In this document: positions 53,870 to 64,000 of the stretch, one piece after another | Layout: each line of letters starts with the position of its first letter | Position numbering within the stretch: the stretch's first letter is position 1 | Assembly: GCA_907163375.1 (NCBI GenBank) | Contig: CAJQUW010011531.1 | Span: 124,001-188,000, forward strand | DNA length: 64,000 nt | DNA from: Prostheceraeus crozeri | Lineage: Eukaryota > Platyhelminthes > Polycladida > Euryleptidae | Direction of reading: 5' to 3' | Notes under the pieces: generated by a model | The model's database searches: none | Seen by the model: only the letters and a program-made list of their open reading frames with translations | What the model was told of the DNA's origin: nothing | Program-made: the position numbers and the translations under genes

Positions 53870-54960
53870 AGATCTCCTGTCTTATGAATTGCTTGGTATT
53901 GCAAGGAGAAATTATGACATAATTGGTTGTAAACACGATTTCATTGGTTTAGTATGTCCGTCATATCTAGCCAATGTATTATTTATCCAAACAGGTCAGT
54001 GGAAAGACAGTTAGCCAAACTAGGTTCCGAAAACTCGATTCAGTTAAAAGCCACCGCGAAGATAGCAGCCACAGAAATCTGGTTTTCGCTTTTGTTGTAT
54101 GCTACAGGTTTTATCTGTCAACGGCACATGCCGATCTATAGGATCTATAGAAACAAAATCATGAAATTACAGGAGTTTTCAATTAGCGGCATAGGCTCGA
54201 TCGATTGATCCAATCGTGAAACTTTTCAACTCAACGAAAGCAATTCTAATTCATTTGGACACTAGATGATATTTAAAGCTTCATTTCAGGGAAGTAATTC
54301 AGTTTACAACCATCTAATTTAATTGCTTGCTTTCATACTACCTTGATTTCATTATTGATTTCTCTTGATAGGATTTATTAGATTTATATAAAGATGAAGA
54401 TATTGCAATGCAACCGTGGTTAGCACTATCAATAATAATGTGCCGTGTCCGGACCTATCAATAAATAATTTGAAAAAAACAACTTCCTCTCAAATCGTTT
54501 TCTTCAGATCATGACATTTCTTGAGAAATGCTGTATCATGACATGAGAGACTGGAATAAGCGTTTATGCTTGGAGGACATCAGCGTTTCCAGCTGTGCAG
54601 AACTTCTTATGAATGGCTGTGTGGGACGTAGGATTCTGCATGTGTGAGTCCTATTTTGTACTTACTTCAAGTTTTCTTATTTATTTATCTTATTTATTAG
54701 CTCCATGTTTCCAGATATGCATGTGTTCCATAAATTCCTTTCAACTTGCTTTCATTTTTCATCTATATAAAAGTAGTATGCATGTTATGGTTTATTAAGA
54801 TTGGTTATGTATGATTTGTTGCCGCTGAGATAGATACTGAATTTTCCTTGAGTTTTGCTCGCAATATCGTCAACCTAAGTAAGTATATAGTATGTAGAGT
54901 GTCGACTCAAAAAGTATCTGTATACAGTGAAACTTTTATATCAAAAGATTCAATTTTTGC
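53870..54960. other. Non-coding, no gene supported
   Basis: Several short open frames lack similarity or splice context. A tRNA-like B box (GGTTCGACC) on the minus strand near 53800 could be part of an old SINE, but no A box is convincing. Confidence 0.35.
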
Positions 54961-55750
54961 AGAGATAACATTCCTGCAGTCTAAAAAATATTTGATCGCT
55001 TCTTAAGAAGCTAAACGTTTGCAATTTATTTCTGTGTTTTTATACTATTGACGTGAACGCAATATGTAGGCAGTATGAAACATGCAGGATATCAAAGGAA
55101 TGAACATTTAATAACAAGCAACTTAATTAAGCGGAATTTGAGCTGATCATCAAGAGAATTTCAGGAACCACATTATAATGCAAGTCTTCACGAAAAAGTC
55201 GAGATCATATTGTGCTTTCTTGACTGAAATTTGTAAGACTTAATTTTAAAATTGAAATTTTTTTATACAAGTTTTTAATTCCACTTTCATCGGCACGATT
55301 TTATGATTCACTAAATTTATGATTCATATCTTGAATCTGAATGGTAATGCAGACCTATTTACGTCTTTTATAGTTAGTTGTGATCATTGTCTGTGATTAT
55401 GTTATTTTGCTCCAGCAGTGGTAGGTTGCTTCTGATGTGATCACGCTTAAGAAAATGGTCTTGAGGGTGAGCATGTAAGTAATAGCAACATATCGAATTG
55501 CTTATTTAACAAACATTACTCCTCCAAAGCTGTCAAGACGCAAAGAATCTGTATATACTATCATTCCTTCTATATTTATGTCATGATCAGTCAATTCCGT
55601 GGGAATTTCTTCAAAACTACAAAATTTGCATATCTCACATTTGGCATCAATACCCAATTGTGTTCAACTCGAGTTCATTTAATAAAATCGAAACTATATA
55701 CACATGGGGGCTTTAATTAATACTGAGTTACTACTCTATCTAATATACGT
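54960..55750 (+). repeat. Left arm of a distant inverted repeat
   Basis: It matches the reverse complement of about 63160-63930, with shared words such as ATTCCTGCAGTC, GATATCAAAGGAATGAA and TGATCAGTCAATTCCGTGG. By eye about 70-80% alike with indels. Confidence 0.75.
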
Positions 55751-55754
55751 GATC

Positions 55755-56950
55755 TATGCGTCAACCCCTTCTCGCCGCCTATGTAGACCTCAAATCGGCG
55801 TTCGACTCGGTGGACCGAAATGTACTATGGCTCCTGCTTGAAGGAATTGGTGCACCGCCCAAGTATACATCCATCCTCCTTGAGCTGCATTCCAACACAG
55901 CTTGTAGAGTACGGTCTGACATAGCTTGATGGCGACCTTTCTGGCGTTTTCGAGAACCTTTCAGGTGTTCGCCAAGGTTGTGTAGCTGCGCCGAATCTCT
56001 TCAACGTAGCGATTGACTTCTAGCTTTCGGATGCCAACTGAAAGTGTCCAAACCTTGGGGTCGGCTATCATTCTCATTTCACAGACATTTGTTACGCCGA
56101 CGAGGTAGTTATCTTGGCATCCATGATTGACTCCATTTCCAGTGCTCTTGAGGTCTTCGGAGAAGAAGCGTCAACCCTTGGTCTGTCCATTTTAACTGGG
56201 CGAAAACGAAAGTGCAGCGCAGTCCCTGTCTGACTTTTTTGTTTCCTCATCCTCAAATCAATGTTATAAGAGAGCTGGTCGATGCAGTAGACGAGCTCAT
56301 CTACCTTCGTGGTAAGATATCAAGTGACTGCTCATCCGCAGAGGAAATTGATCGTCGTCTTCTGCTCGCTCGTGACGATGTCTTCGGACGTTTCAACCGC
56401 GCATGGCGAAATGAGAATTGCGACAAAGCTATAACACCAGCGTTATTCCAGTCCTGATTTACGGCAGCGAAGCTTGGGAACTCACTGAGTCATCTTCTCG
56501 TCGTATCGATGAGTTCCACAGAAATTGTCTGCGTTTTATGTACTTGGCATCAGGTGGTATCATCATCGCATAAACGCAGAAGTGTATGCCTGCTCAGGTA
56601 ACCCCAACCCACCATTAGTTACCATCAAGAAGGGAAGACTTCGGCTTGCTGGCCACGCAGCGCTTGGACGATGGGATTTCTGCCAAGAAGATCATCAATG
56701 CTGTGTCCCACTGACCACCCGTAGTTATCAACGCCCGAAGGGTCGGCCTCATCTTACCTGGAGATCTCGAGTCTCCCATACGCGAGCTTGTCAATGCTTC
56801 GGCAGATCGGGAGGACTACATTTTACTACGTTTGGTCGCCGCCGTCACTCAATAGTGGCCAAGCGAGAACAAGAACAATGTACAAGTACATGTACAAGTA
56901 AGTTGTTCCAACCCTTATCTGCGATTCTGCAGAGCCACTTTTACACGTAA
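55755..56950 (+). pseudogene. RTE-like LINE relic
   Basis: RT blocks AAYVDLKSAFDSVDRNVLW, LSGVRQGCVAAPNLFN (with a shift) and CYADEVVIL follow in order; the catalytic box reads YADE, with the second Asp replaced. The C-terminal part includes LIYLRGKISSDCSSAEEIDRRL and FHRNCLRFMYL. Frames shift repeatedly and stops are frequent. Confidence 0.85.
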
Positions 56951-57915
56951 GCAAGACTAACTGCGAAACGTTCTGTAAAGAGAACTGAACTGTGTCCGAG
57001 GAAGTCAATTTTGTAATTATTTAAAAGATGACGAGTTATTTTCTTCCTTTTCATATCACTCACACAAATATCTCATGATTTTTTTCAAAGTCAACCAACT
57101 TACGCTATTGGGGAGAGGATATGGAATTGAACGTATGCTGTTTTTATCAAATACAGATCGACCGGTAGCGTCAACCATCCTACCATCAGCGTCCTTTAGT
57201 CCAGAAGTCCTGCAACTCTATATATGATTTTTGTAAGTAGGTACATCCTGTACACATGGCTGATGGAGCAATGGATTTCTAAATGCAGATAATAGAGGAA
57301 AACTCTATAATAATAGTGATGAAATGCATCATCTAGAAGTTTATGGTGTGACTTAAAAATCTTCGCTACCATGACGTTTGTTATGCCGTTTTACTATAAA
57401 CCAAAGATGACCTCATTCACAAGATGGATCCTTTCTTCAAGCCATCTCGCTCGCTGAATTAGTCAGATTTTCCGTCTTCATTCTATTCTTACCGAACTCT
57501 GGTTGCAGCTGCTAAAGCAACAAAGCAGATTTCAATTCAGTTATTGCACTTTTATCTACTTTAATATCAGATGATTGTCCTTTTATTAAACTGGATAAGG
57601 ATGATTCCGGCTAATTCAACCCAATCTACCGAACCTCTAAACCGCCTGTTGACTGAAGATTAAAATCGGAAAGGTATTTCTTCACTATGATTTCTGTAGA
57701 AAACATCTACTACAGGTCATGATCTTAGATATGAGTGGTCTTTCGAAACAAATGAAGTGCAAGTGTGTACAGACTCTTATCCGGAGAGGAAGTGACACAT
57801 ATTTGTTGAATTTTCCATGAAAATATTGGGAAGTCATTACACTTGCCAGCTGTGCAATTCTGCGGTTATACTAGTCAAAGAGCAGATGTTCTGAATAAAA
57901 ACGACCACTCATATG
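56951..57915. other. Non-coding, no gene supported
   Basis: Nothing recognisable on either strand. Confidence 0.4.
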
Positions 57916-58366
57916 AAAAAAACTAATACTCGGCCCGAATATTCGAATATTCGCTCAATGACCATTAATTTTCGAATATTCGAATGTTGATTCTGATATT
58001 CGAATATTCGAGGTGAAAAACAAACTAGTATTTATATGTATTTGCATTTTACATACAAATTTTATGAGCTGCAGTGTACATTCGTTAATCTATCATCGGT
58101 TCGATTGAGGACAAAGACATTAAATAAATATAGACACCGCACTGTATTGATTAGAACAATAAAATCAGCGTCATGAGAAAATGAAGTGAAATTCGTTATT
58201 CTCATTGGTCAATCAATTAGGTTTTATTGTTAGCGCTGACAGATTAAGTATGAAAATCTCAAAAAATGCCTGAAATTCGACTTAGAAATGTGTGGTTTTT
58301 CCAATGCTATTTTAAAATGACTGGATGCATCGTCTTCAAATTTGAAATACAAATGGTTTAGACCAT

Positions 58367-59055
58367 TTGCTACAACTTCTCTCGATAAACTTAACCTTAA
58401 ATTGTAAATTAAAAAAGTTAGTCAGCGTACATAATTTAAAAGAACTTTTTTGTGAATACCTCGAGAAACGACTAGAAGATAATAACGTTCGTTTCGCCAT
58501 GGAAATTTCATCCGTTCTTGATCCGAGAATGAAGAACTTACCCTTCATATCCGACCAAGCGCGTAATCAGGCATACAAGACATGCCAAATGGAGCTCGAA
58601 ACTTCAATGAATTCTTCTGGACTTACACGTTCCTTTACAAAGGATACCGTCCAAGAATTACCGGGAAGGATGGACATAATAATTCAGATGGACATAATAC
58701 CCCCGATAACAAGTTGAAATTGTTGAATACTTTGTTTGGTACAAGTTCATGGACTTGTTACGGTGAACCCAGTCCCAAGTTAGCGAAAAAACAAACAACC
58801 AGCAAAAAAGCATTTGAGCAATATTTGCAAGAAGATAGTGTTCCCCTGCTGGAAAATCCTCTCACTTGGTGGAAAAGCAAAGAAAGCAAACATCCTGAAG
58901 TCGCAAAACTTGCAAAGTTTTATCTCGGAATACCGACAACCAGTGCACCATCAGAAAGAGCTTTCTCAACGGCCGGTTTGATCGTGACTCAACGAAGGAA
59001 CTCCCTAAATCCTCAAACGGTTAGACTCCTACATTTTCTTAATAAAAATCTGTAG
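58367..59055 (+). pseudogene. hAT transposase C-terminal part
   Basis: Fragments in two frames include EISSVLDPRMKNLPF, then the hAT dimerisation domain PLTWWKSKESKHPEVAKLA, YLGIPTTSAPSERAFSTAG and NSLNPQTVRLLHFLNKNL, ending in a natural stop at 59055. The N-terminal BED finger and most of the catalytic domain are missing. Frames switch near 58600. Confidence 0.85.
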
Positions 59056-59800
59056 TGAATTGAACTTTGTTTAGCCTGTATGCATTTATAATACATAATA
59101 AAATTCGAGTAAGTTAACAATATCTACGTTATCTCTATCATTCTTGTCTTTTGAAATTCTAATTTTACTGTTAAACAATCCAACTTAATATACCTAATAT
59201 ATATAAAAGAACATAAACTATAACTACTATTAATAAAAGATTATTTAATAATAAAAATGTACATGTACATTTGAGCAATATTTGCAAGAAGATAGTGTTC
59301 CCCTGCTGGAAAATCCTCTCACTTGGTGGAAAAGCAAAGAAAGCAAACATCCTGAAGTCGCAAAACTTGCAAAGTTTTATCTCGGAATACCGACAACCAG
59401 TGCACCATCAGAAAGAGCTTTCTCAACGGCCGGTTTGATCGTGACTCAACGAAGGAACTCCCTAAATCCTCAAACGGTTAGACTCCTACATTTTCTTAAT
59501 AAAAATCTGTAGTGAATTGAACTTTGTTTAGCCTGTATGCATTTATAATACATAATAAAATTCGAGTAAGTTAACAATATCTACGTTATCTCTATCATTC
59601 TTGTCTTTTGATTTTGAACTAAATTATAAACACTAATTTTCAATAATGATAAATAAACTCAAAATTCTAATTTACTTGTTAAACAATCCAACTTAATACC
59701 TAATTATATCTAACTAATAGAACATAACTTAATACTTTTAATAAAGAATTATTTAATCAGAAATGTACATGTCGAAGAAATGTACTAGATTCATCTAAAT
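58811..59800 (+). repeat. Tandem duplication of the hAT transposase 3' end
   Basis: A unit starting TTTGAGCAATATTTGC at 58811 recurs at about 59270, period ~459 bp, and covers the dimerisation domain, the stop codon and the 3' flank. The coding part is identical (58823-59055 and 59282-59512); the flank differs by indels. Confidence 0.9.
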
Positions 59801-60589
59801 GAATGTAGGCCAAATATTCGAATATATTAGAATATTCGCTTGTTAAATTTTTCGAATATTCGAATAGTGATATTTTTCGAATGGCAGAGCTCTAAAAAAA
59901 ACTGATACAAGATATACATGCGTAGTTACTTTCCATACTGATCATATTGGATAAATACTCTTCGACTGTAAGTCTGTAATCAGCAGTCAATAACTTTACT
60001 AATATGTCACAATTTCTCCATTGGAAATATATTGGGGGTTTACAATCTAGGCTATTTATTGAAGACAAACGAGAAATAAAACTTTAAAACAGCATTTTCT
60101 TATACGGAATTTAAGCAAAGAAGATAAAGCAAGTTTATAATAATAGCAGTGGCGTTATCTCCGTGCGTGCGGGGCCCACACCGCATGTCCAAAAAGTTAC
60201 CAACGTTCATAAAACAAAAATAGTTTAGAGCTTTCATTTCTTTCTGATAGTTACTTTGCAATGTTTACATTGAAGTCTCACTACTACCTATCAATTCATT
60301 GACTTTAAATTTAATCTGGGGAACTCTTAAAGTCATGTTGTCAATGGCACCCAGAGCGCCAGCTGTCAGCGCGCTAAAATGCTTAAAACAGTCTCAGGAT
60401 TTACCTATGTGAGGCATTAGGAGCGAGTGCTCTTGTCCCACAGTTCGACTGTTCGACCTGGCTTCTGTCAATCTTATCGCAGTTGCGAATTGTTGGCATG
60501 GAAAAGGTGTCTAAGGGCCCGAAGGATGGATTCGAGGAGGGATGGGGGCCTGAAAGTGGTGCCTTACGCCTGAAGCGGCGCCGTTACTG

Positions 60590-61645
60590 GTGGACACAGG
60601 CGAGATAGTTGTGGGAGCGTGTGGTCCCGGAGGGGTCGGTCCGAGTCCCTATACTGTATTAGGGGAGGCTCCAACAAGAGGATGGGCGGGGGCTGAATGG
60701 TGGGTCAGCGGAAATAGGGGATGCGGGTCGGCGGGCAGGGGAGAAGGCATCGGAGAGGCTGAGAGGGATGGACGGTGTGGTCCTTGCGGTTTACACGGAT
60801 GGGTCGATGGAGGGGTTAGGAAAAGGCAGTACGGCGGCGGTGATTACCCGTGGGGACCCAGCTTCGCCTGATAAGGTGAGCGTCAGGTCGTGTGCTGCCG
60901 GAGTGGTGGCGTCCTCCTTTTGGGCTGAGCTGAGGGCGCTTGTCATGGGGCTGGAGTGGCTTTGGGAGCACTGAGAGGAATGTATTAGAGCGAGGCTGGC
61001 CTCTGACAGCCAGTCAGCGCCTATGTCTCTTCACGGAGCGGGAAGTGGTTGGCTGAACGAGGTGTTCGCTATAGCCAGCGAGATCGGGAAGAAGTTGATA
61101 TGGTATGGGAAACGCCTGTGGCTTGTGTGGGTCCCGGGTCATCGTGGGCTGGTGGGGATCGAGTTGGCGGATGAAGCGGTTAACGGAGCAGTGAGGGTAG
61201 ACCAAGAGGAGGTGCCTTACTCGGAGGTGAGGGTCAAGTGGTTTTGTAAGCGGCGGGAACGGGACAGGGAATGGGCGCACGATCGTTGCCGGTCAGTGTA
61301 TGCGGGTGGAGTCAACCGTGCTGTGGAGGCCCATTGGTCCAGGGATGACAGGGTGAGCATGGCCCGGTTGACGACGGGCACTCCTTGGAGTTGGGAGGTC
61401 ACCGGAAGAGGATCGGGTTGGAAGGGTCGGGCATGTGTAGGAGGTGTGGAGAAGTGGAAGAGGGGTGGACCATATTATTGAATGTGTGGCGGGGGAAGAT
61501 ATGAGAGTCCGTTTGGGGTTGGTTTGAGATACGCATGTTGGTAAGGATGTTTCCTTGGTCTGTTCCGGACCTCGGGAAGCGCTGACGTATTGGAAGTGGC
61601 AGAGGCGAGTGAGGCTTCGACCGTAAGCCGGCGACAACAGCAAAA
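60590..61645 (+). pseudogene. I/Ingi-like LINE 3' end with RNase H domain
   Basis: A GC-rich island. The RNase H core reads VYTDGSMEG (first Asp), SSFWAELRALVMGLEWL (Glu), a stop, RLASDSQSA (second Asp) and LVWVPGHRGLVGIELADEA (last Asp). This is the domain that follows RT in I and Ingi-type LINEs. The tail (GEASVRLRP-like text near 61590-61620) precedes a CAACAG-rich end. One stop at 60972-60974 and later frameshifts disable it. RT itself is absent, so it is 5' truncated. Confidence 0.82.
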
Positions 61646-61649
61646 ATAG

Positions 61650-63155
61650 CACGAGCAACAGAAGCTGCACGAGGAACGTGTCTGGTGTGCTCTTGACTCA
61701 TTCTCTGAATGAGAACTCTCCGACTGATGGACTAGTGGCAGACGTTTTATGAATAATCCTACTGCTTGGGAGCGTCATATTGATAATGTTGAACAAAACT
61801 TGTAAAGGCCATCTCCTGCTCGCATTTCTTGTGGAATACATTCGAGGCATTTGATCCATCAAGCCAACGGCCACTTTGTCCTGGCTATAGAAGGCAACAG
61901 TTTCAGGCTGTTTTTTGGATTTTCATTGATATGTACCTGCAAATCATCATGGAGACTGCTCAAAAGAGGAACAGATTTGGATGTCTTACACTCATAACAG
62001 GTTCTTCCTTCGACGGTTTTCAAAACCGGAGACGCATGCAAACTTTGTCTCTGAAGAATTTCTGGAGGCAGTTGACGCCAATGTCTCTTGCATTGTGCCC
62101 ACCAGAGTGCATTTTTTGCCAGTAATTTTCTTGTCAACGGAACCGAGGTTGAAAAAGTTGTCACACATCACATGGTATCCTACAGTCCATTTCCTAAATC
62201 GTTGCGCAGCCCAAAATATTCTTGCATCTTTTGTATATTCTCATCAAATTTAGTAGCAAGCTGATACTCGATTATTAAATTTATCTACTTGGTCAGCCTT
62301 CACACCTGGTTTTGGGAGACATTGTGGCTTGCCTCAATGAAGTAATTGATGATTGTCTGCTTTCTTTCTTCCACGATGTTATTTCAGACATCAATATCAT
62401 GTTGGCCTTGGCCCTCATGTCACTCACTGTCTCTGTCATCATTAATGAGCCGCTCCACTTATCGGACGCAAGCGTCAGCATTCCCATTCCCACGACACAA
62501 AGGAAATGCTACTGTTTGCTGTGAACAGGTGCAGACGAGACAAGCCCTAGTCTGATTCGAGATTCGAAATTTTCTGACCGCAAGTGAGGGAAATAATGAC
62601 TCATCCAATGACTGAATATGGGAATAATGCAAATTTGTAGTTTGTCGGTGAACGGATGGACCGATTTTGATAAAACTCACATATTCTTGGAGCTGATGAC
62701 ACCAGCATTATCTTAAATCCAAGCTTGAAAACTCCAGCGTTAATACAACAAACACTATCAAGTTGCGTGCAGTTGACCGTTAAAAACATAATTTTATCCA
62801 ACAAATAGCACAGAATCAGTGTAAGCTGAGTGATATTATACCAAATATTGTCGGAATTTGAAAAAAATTATGTTATCTGAAAGCTCATCAAAAGCGTGAT
62901 TCAATGGGGATAATCTTGATTTTCTATAATGAGAAATTTCGTCTGTAGGCATCGGTGAAAAATTTTACCAAAAATTCATACATCTAAGTCTGCTGACCAC
63001 AGCTGACTCGACACAACCTAAACCCTCTGCCAAATTAAAGTGCATAAAATGACCTTTCACATGGTACAAAGTTTATTGAAATTGAGCATCTTCATCAATG
63101 AAAATATCGTGTCAGACTTTTTTAGCAACAATTTTTCGGTAAAGTTCATTATTAC
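61650..63155. other. No gene supported
   Basis: A minus-strand frame (61859-62164) contains a CYEC pair and a WW segment and could be a transposase or host fragment. A second (62293-62493) is Met/Ser/Lys-rich. Neither is recognised and neither shows splice signals that I trust. Confidence 0.3.
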
Positions 63156-63159
63156 TGTA

Positions 63160-63930
63160 TCCATAGAGTAAGTATATTAGGTAGAGTAGTAACTCCGCAT
63201 TTATTAAATCCCCAATGTGTATACAGTTTCGATTTTATTAAATGAAGTAGAGGTGAATATAGTTGGATATTGTTGCCAAATGTGAGATATGCCAATTTTG
63301 CAGCTTTGAAGAAATTACCACGGAATTGACTGATCATGATAAGTAATGCAGAAGGAATGATGGTATTTTACAGATCCTCCGTGTCGTGCCAGCCTTGGAG
63401 AGGCAATGTTTGTTAAAGTAACAATTCGATTACTTTCATGCTCAACCTGCAGAGTATTTTCTAAAGCGTGATCATATCACAGGCAACTGATAGAGCAACT
63501 GGTCACAATCAAAAACAATTATTTCAATTAAATTTAAAAGATGTAAGAGTCCACACATCGCAACTGATATTCAAGAAATGAAACATATAAATTTAGTAAA
63601 TCATAAAATCATGCCGATGAAAATACAATAAAAAACTTGAAACTTTAGCCAGGAAAGCACAATTAGAACTCGACTTTTTCATGAAGACTTCATGCTTACT
63701 TTGCTTCCATCAGAATGCGGTTCATGAAATTCCCTTGATAATCAGCTTAATTTCCGCCTGTTTATGATGCCTGTTAGCAAATATTCATTCCTTTGATATC
63801 CAACTTGTTTCACACTACTTATAAAGTGGACGTCATCGCGGTACTATATAAATACAGGAACAATTTGAAAAATTTTAGCTTTATAAAAACTGCTCAAATA
63901 ATTTTTTGGACTGCAGGAACGTAATCTCCA
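63160..63930 (-). repeat. Right arm of a distant inverted repeat
   Basis: Reverse-complement partner of 54960-55750. Sequence from 63931 to the window end contains a short direct repeat AATCTCCATAAAGTAA (63922 and about 63950). Confidence 0.75.
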
Positions 63931-64000
63931 TAAAGTAACTCCACTAGTAATCTCCATAAAGTAATAAAGTCCCACGTAATCTTGCATCAAAGAAAACGTC

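Larger units (their letters stand above)
57925..59894 (+). mobile_element. hAT transposon, degraded
   Basis: Both ends carry repeated TTCGAATATTCG words and degenerate inverted GGCC/GGCAGAGCTCT-like termini. They are flanked by an A-rich direct repeat AAAAAAACT (57916-57924, 59895-59903), close to the 8-bp duplication expected of hAT. A hAT transposase C-terminus lies inside. The boundaries are approximate because of the A-rich flanks. Confidence 0.6.

Noticed and set aside
1-64000. CRISPR arrays, bacterial operons or rRNA genes
   Set aside because: No regular spacer-repeat structure or rRNA signature; tandem repeats found are adjacent units or transposon duplications.

Overview
This is a repeat-dominated stretch of an animal nuclear genome, most likely a marine invertebrate (phylum not determinable from sequence alone). 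The evidence is spliced exons with GT-AG and GC-AG junctions, many families of animal transposable elements, and a Polinton/Maverick virus-like element. No bacterial genes were seen.

Region 1 (1-17,590) is one Polinton (Maverick, adintovirus-like). Inverted terminal repeats carry inward-facing TATA boxes. Recognisable genes are a RING-finger protein, a membrane glycoprotein, a basic core-like protein, an A32/FtsK-type packaging ATPase, a coiled-coil protein, a retroviral-type integrase with a C-terminal chromodomain, a core-like protein, the major capsid protein, an adenain-type protease, a PD-(D/E)XK restriction-endonuclease-like protein, a penton-like protein, an acidic protein with two SUMO-interacting-type motifs and a terminal coiled-coil protein. 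I find no protein-primed DNA polymerase B. The copy is dead: the integrase has Lys in place of its third catalytic residue, the protease has Ser in place of Cys plus a stop, the ATPase is split by an AT-rich expansion, several genes are frameshifted, and the capsid gene holds a 3.75-kb DNA transposon (7,749-11,497, 4-bp target duplication AACA). A short motif, TAAGCAAA, lies just upstream of four of its genes.

Region 2 (17.6-29.4 kb) is mostly non-coding decayed sequence. It has a direct duplication, the relic of a second Polinton ATPase, a non-autonomous hAT-like element with a perfect 8-bp target duplication, a LINE reverse-transcriptase relic and a tandem pair of tRNA-like genes.

Region 3 (28.8-53.6 kb) contains at least four exons, on the minus strand, of a host gene with a cyclic-nucleotide-binding-domain-like segment. 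Introns hold a head-to-head Penelope pair with a Tc1 element inside, two LINE relics, a Ty3/Gypsy relic, large imperfect palindromes, a fold-back MITE, Tc1 fragments and a fold-back element holding a mariner-like element that itself holds a LINE tail. One intron is about 16 kb.

Region 4 (54-64 kb) holds a pair of ~780-bp inverted arms 7.4 kb apart, enclosing an RTE-like LINE relic, a hAT transposase with a tandemly duplicated C-terminus, and the RNase H end of an I/Ingi-like LINE.
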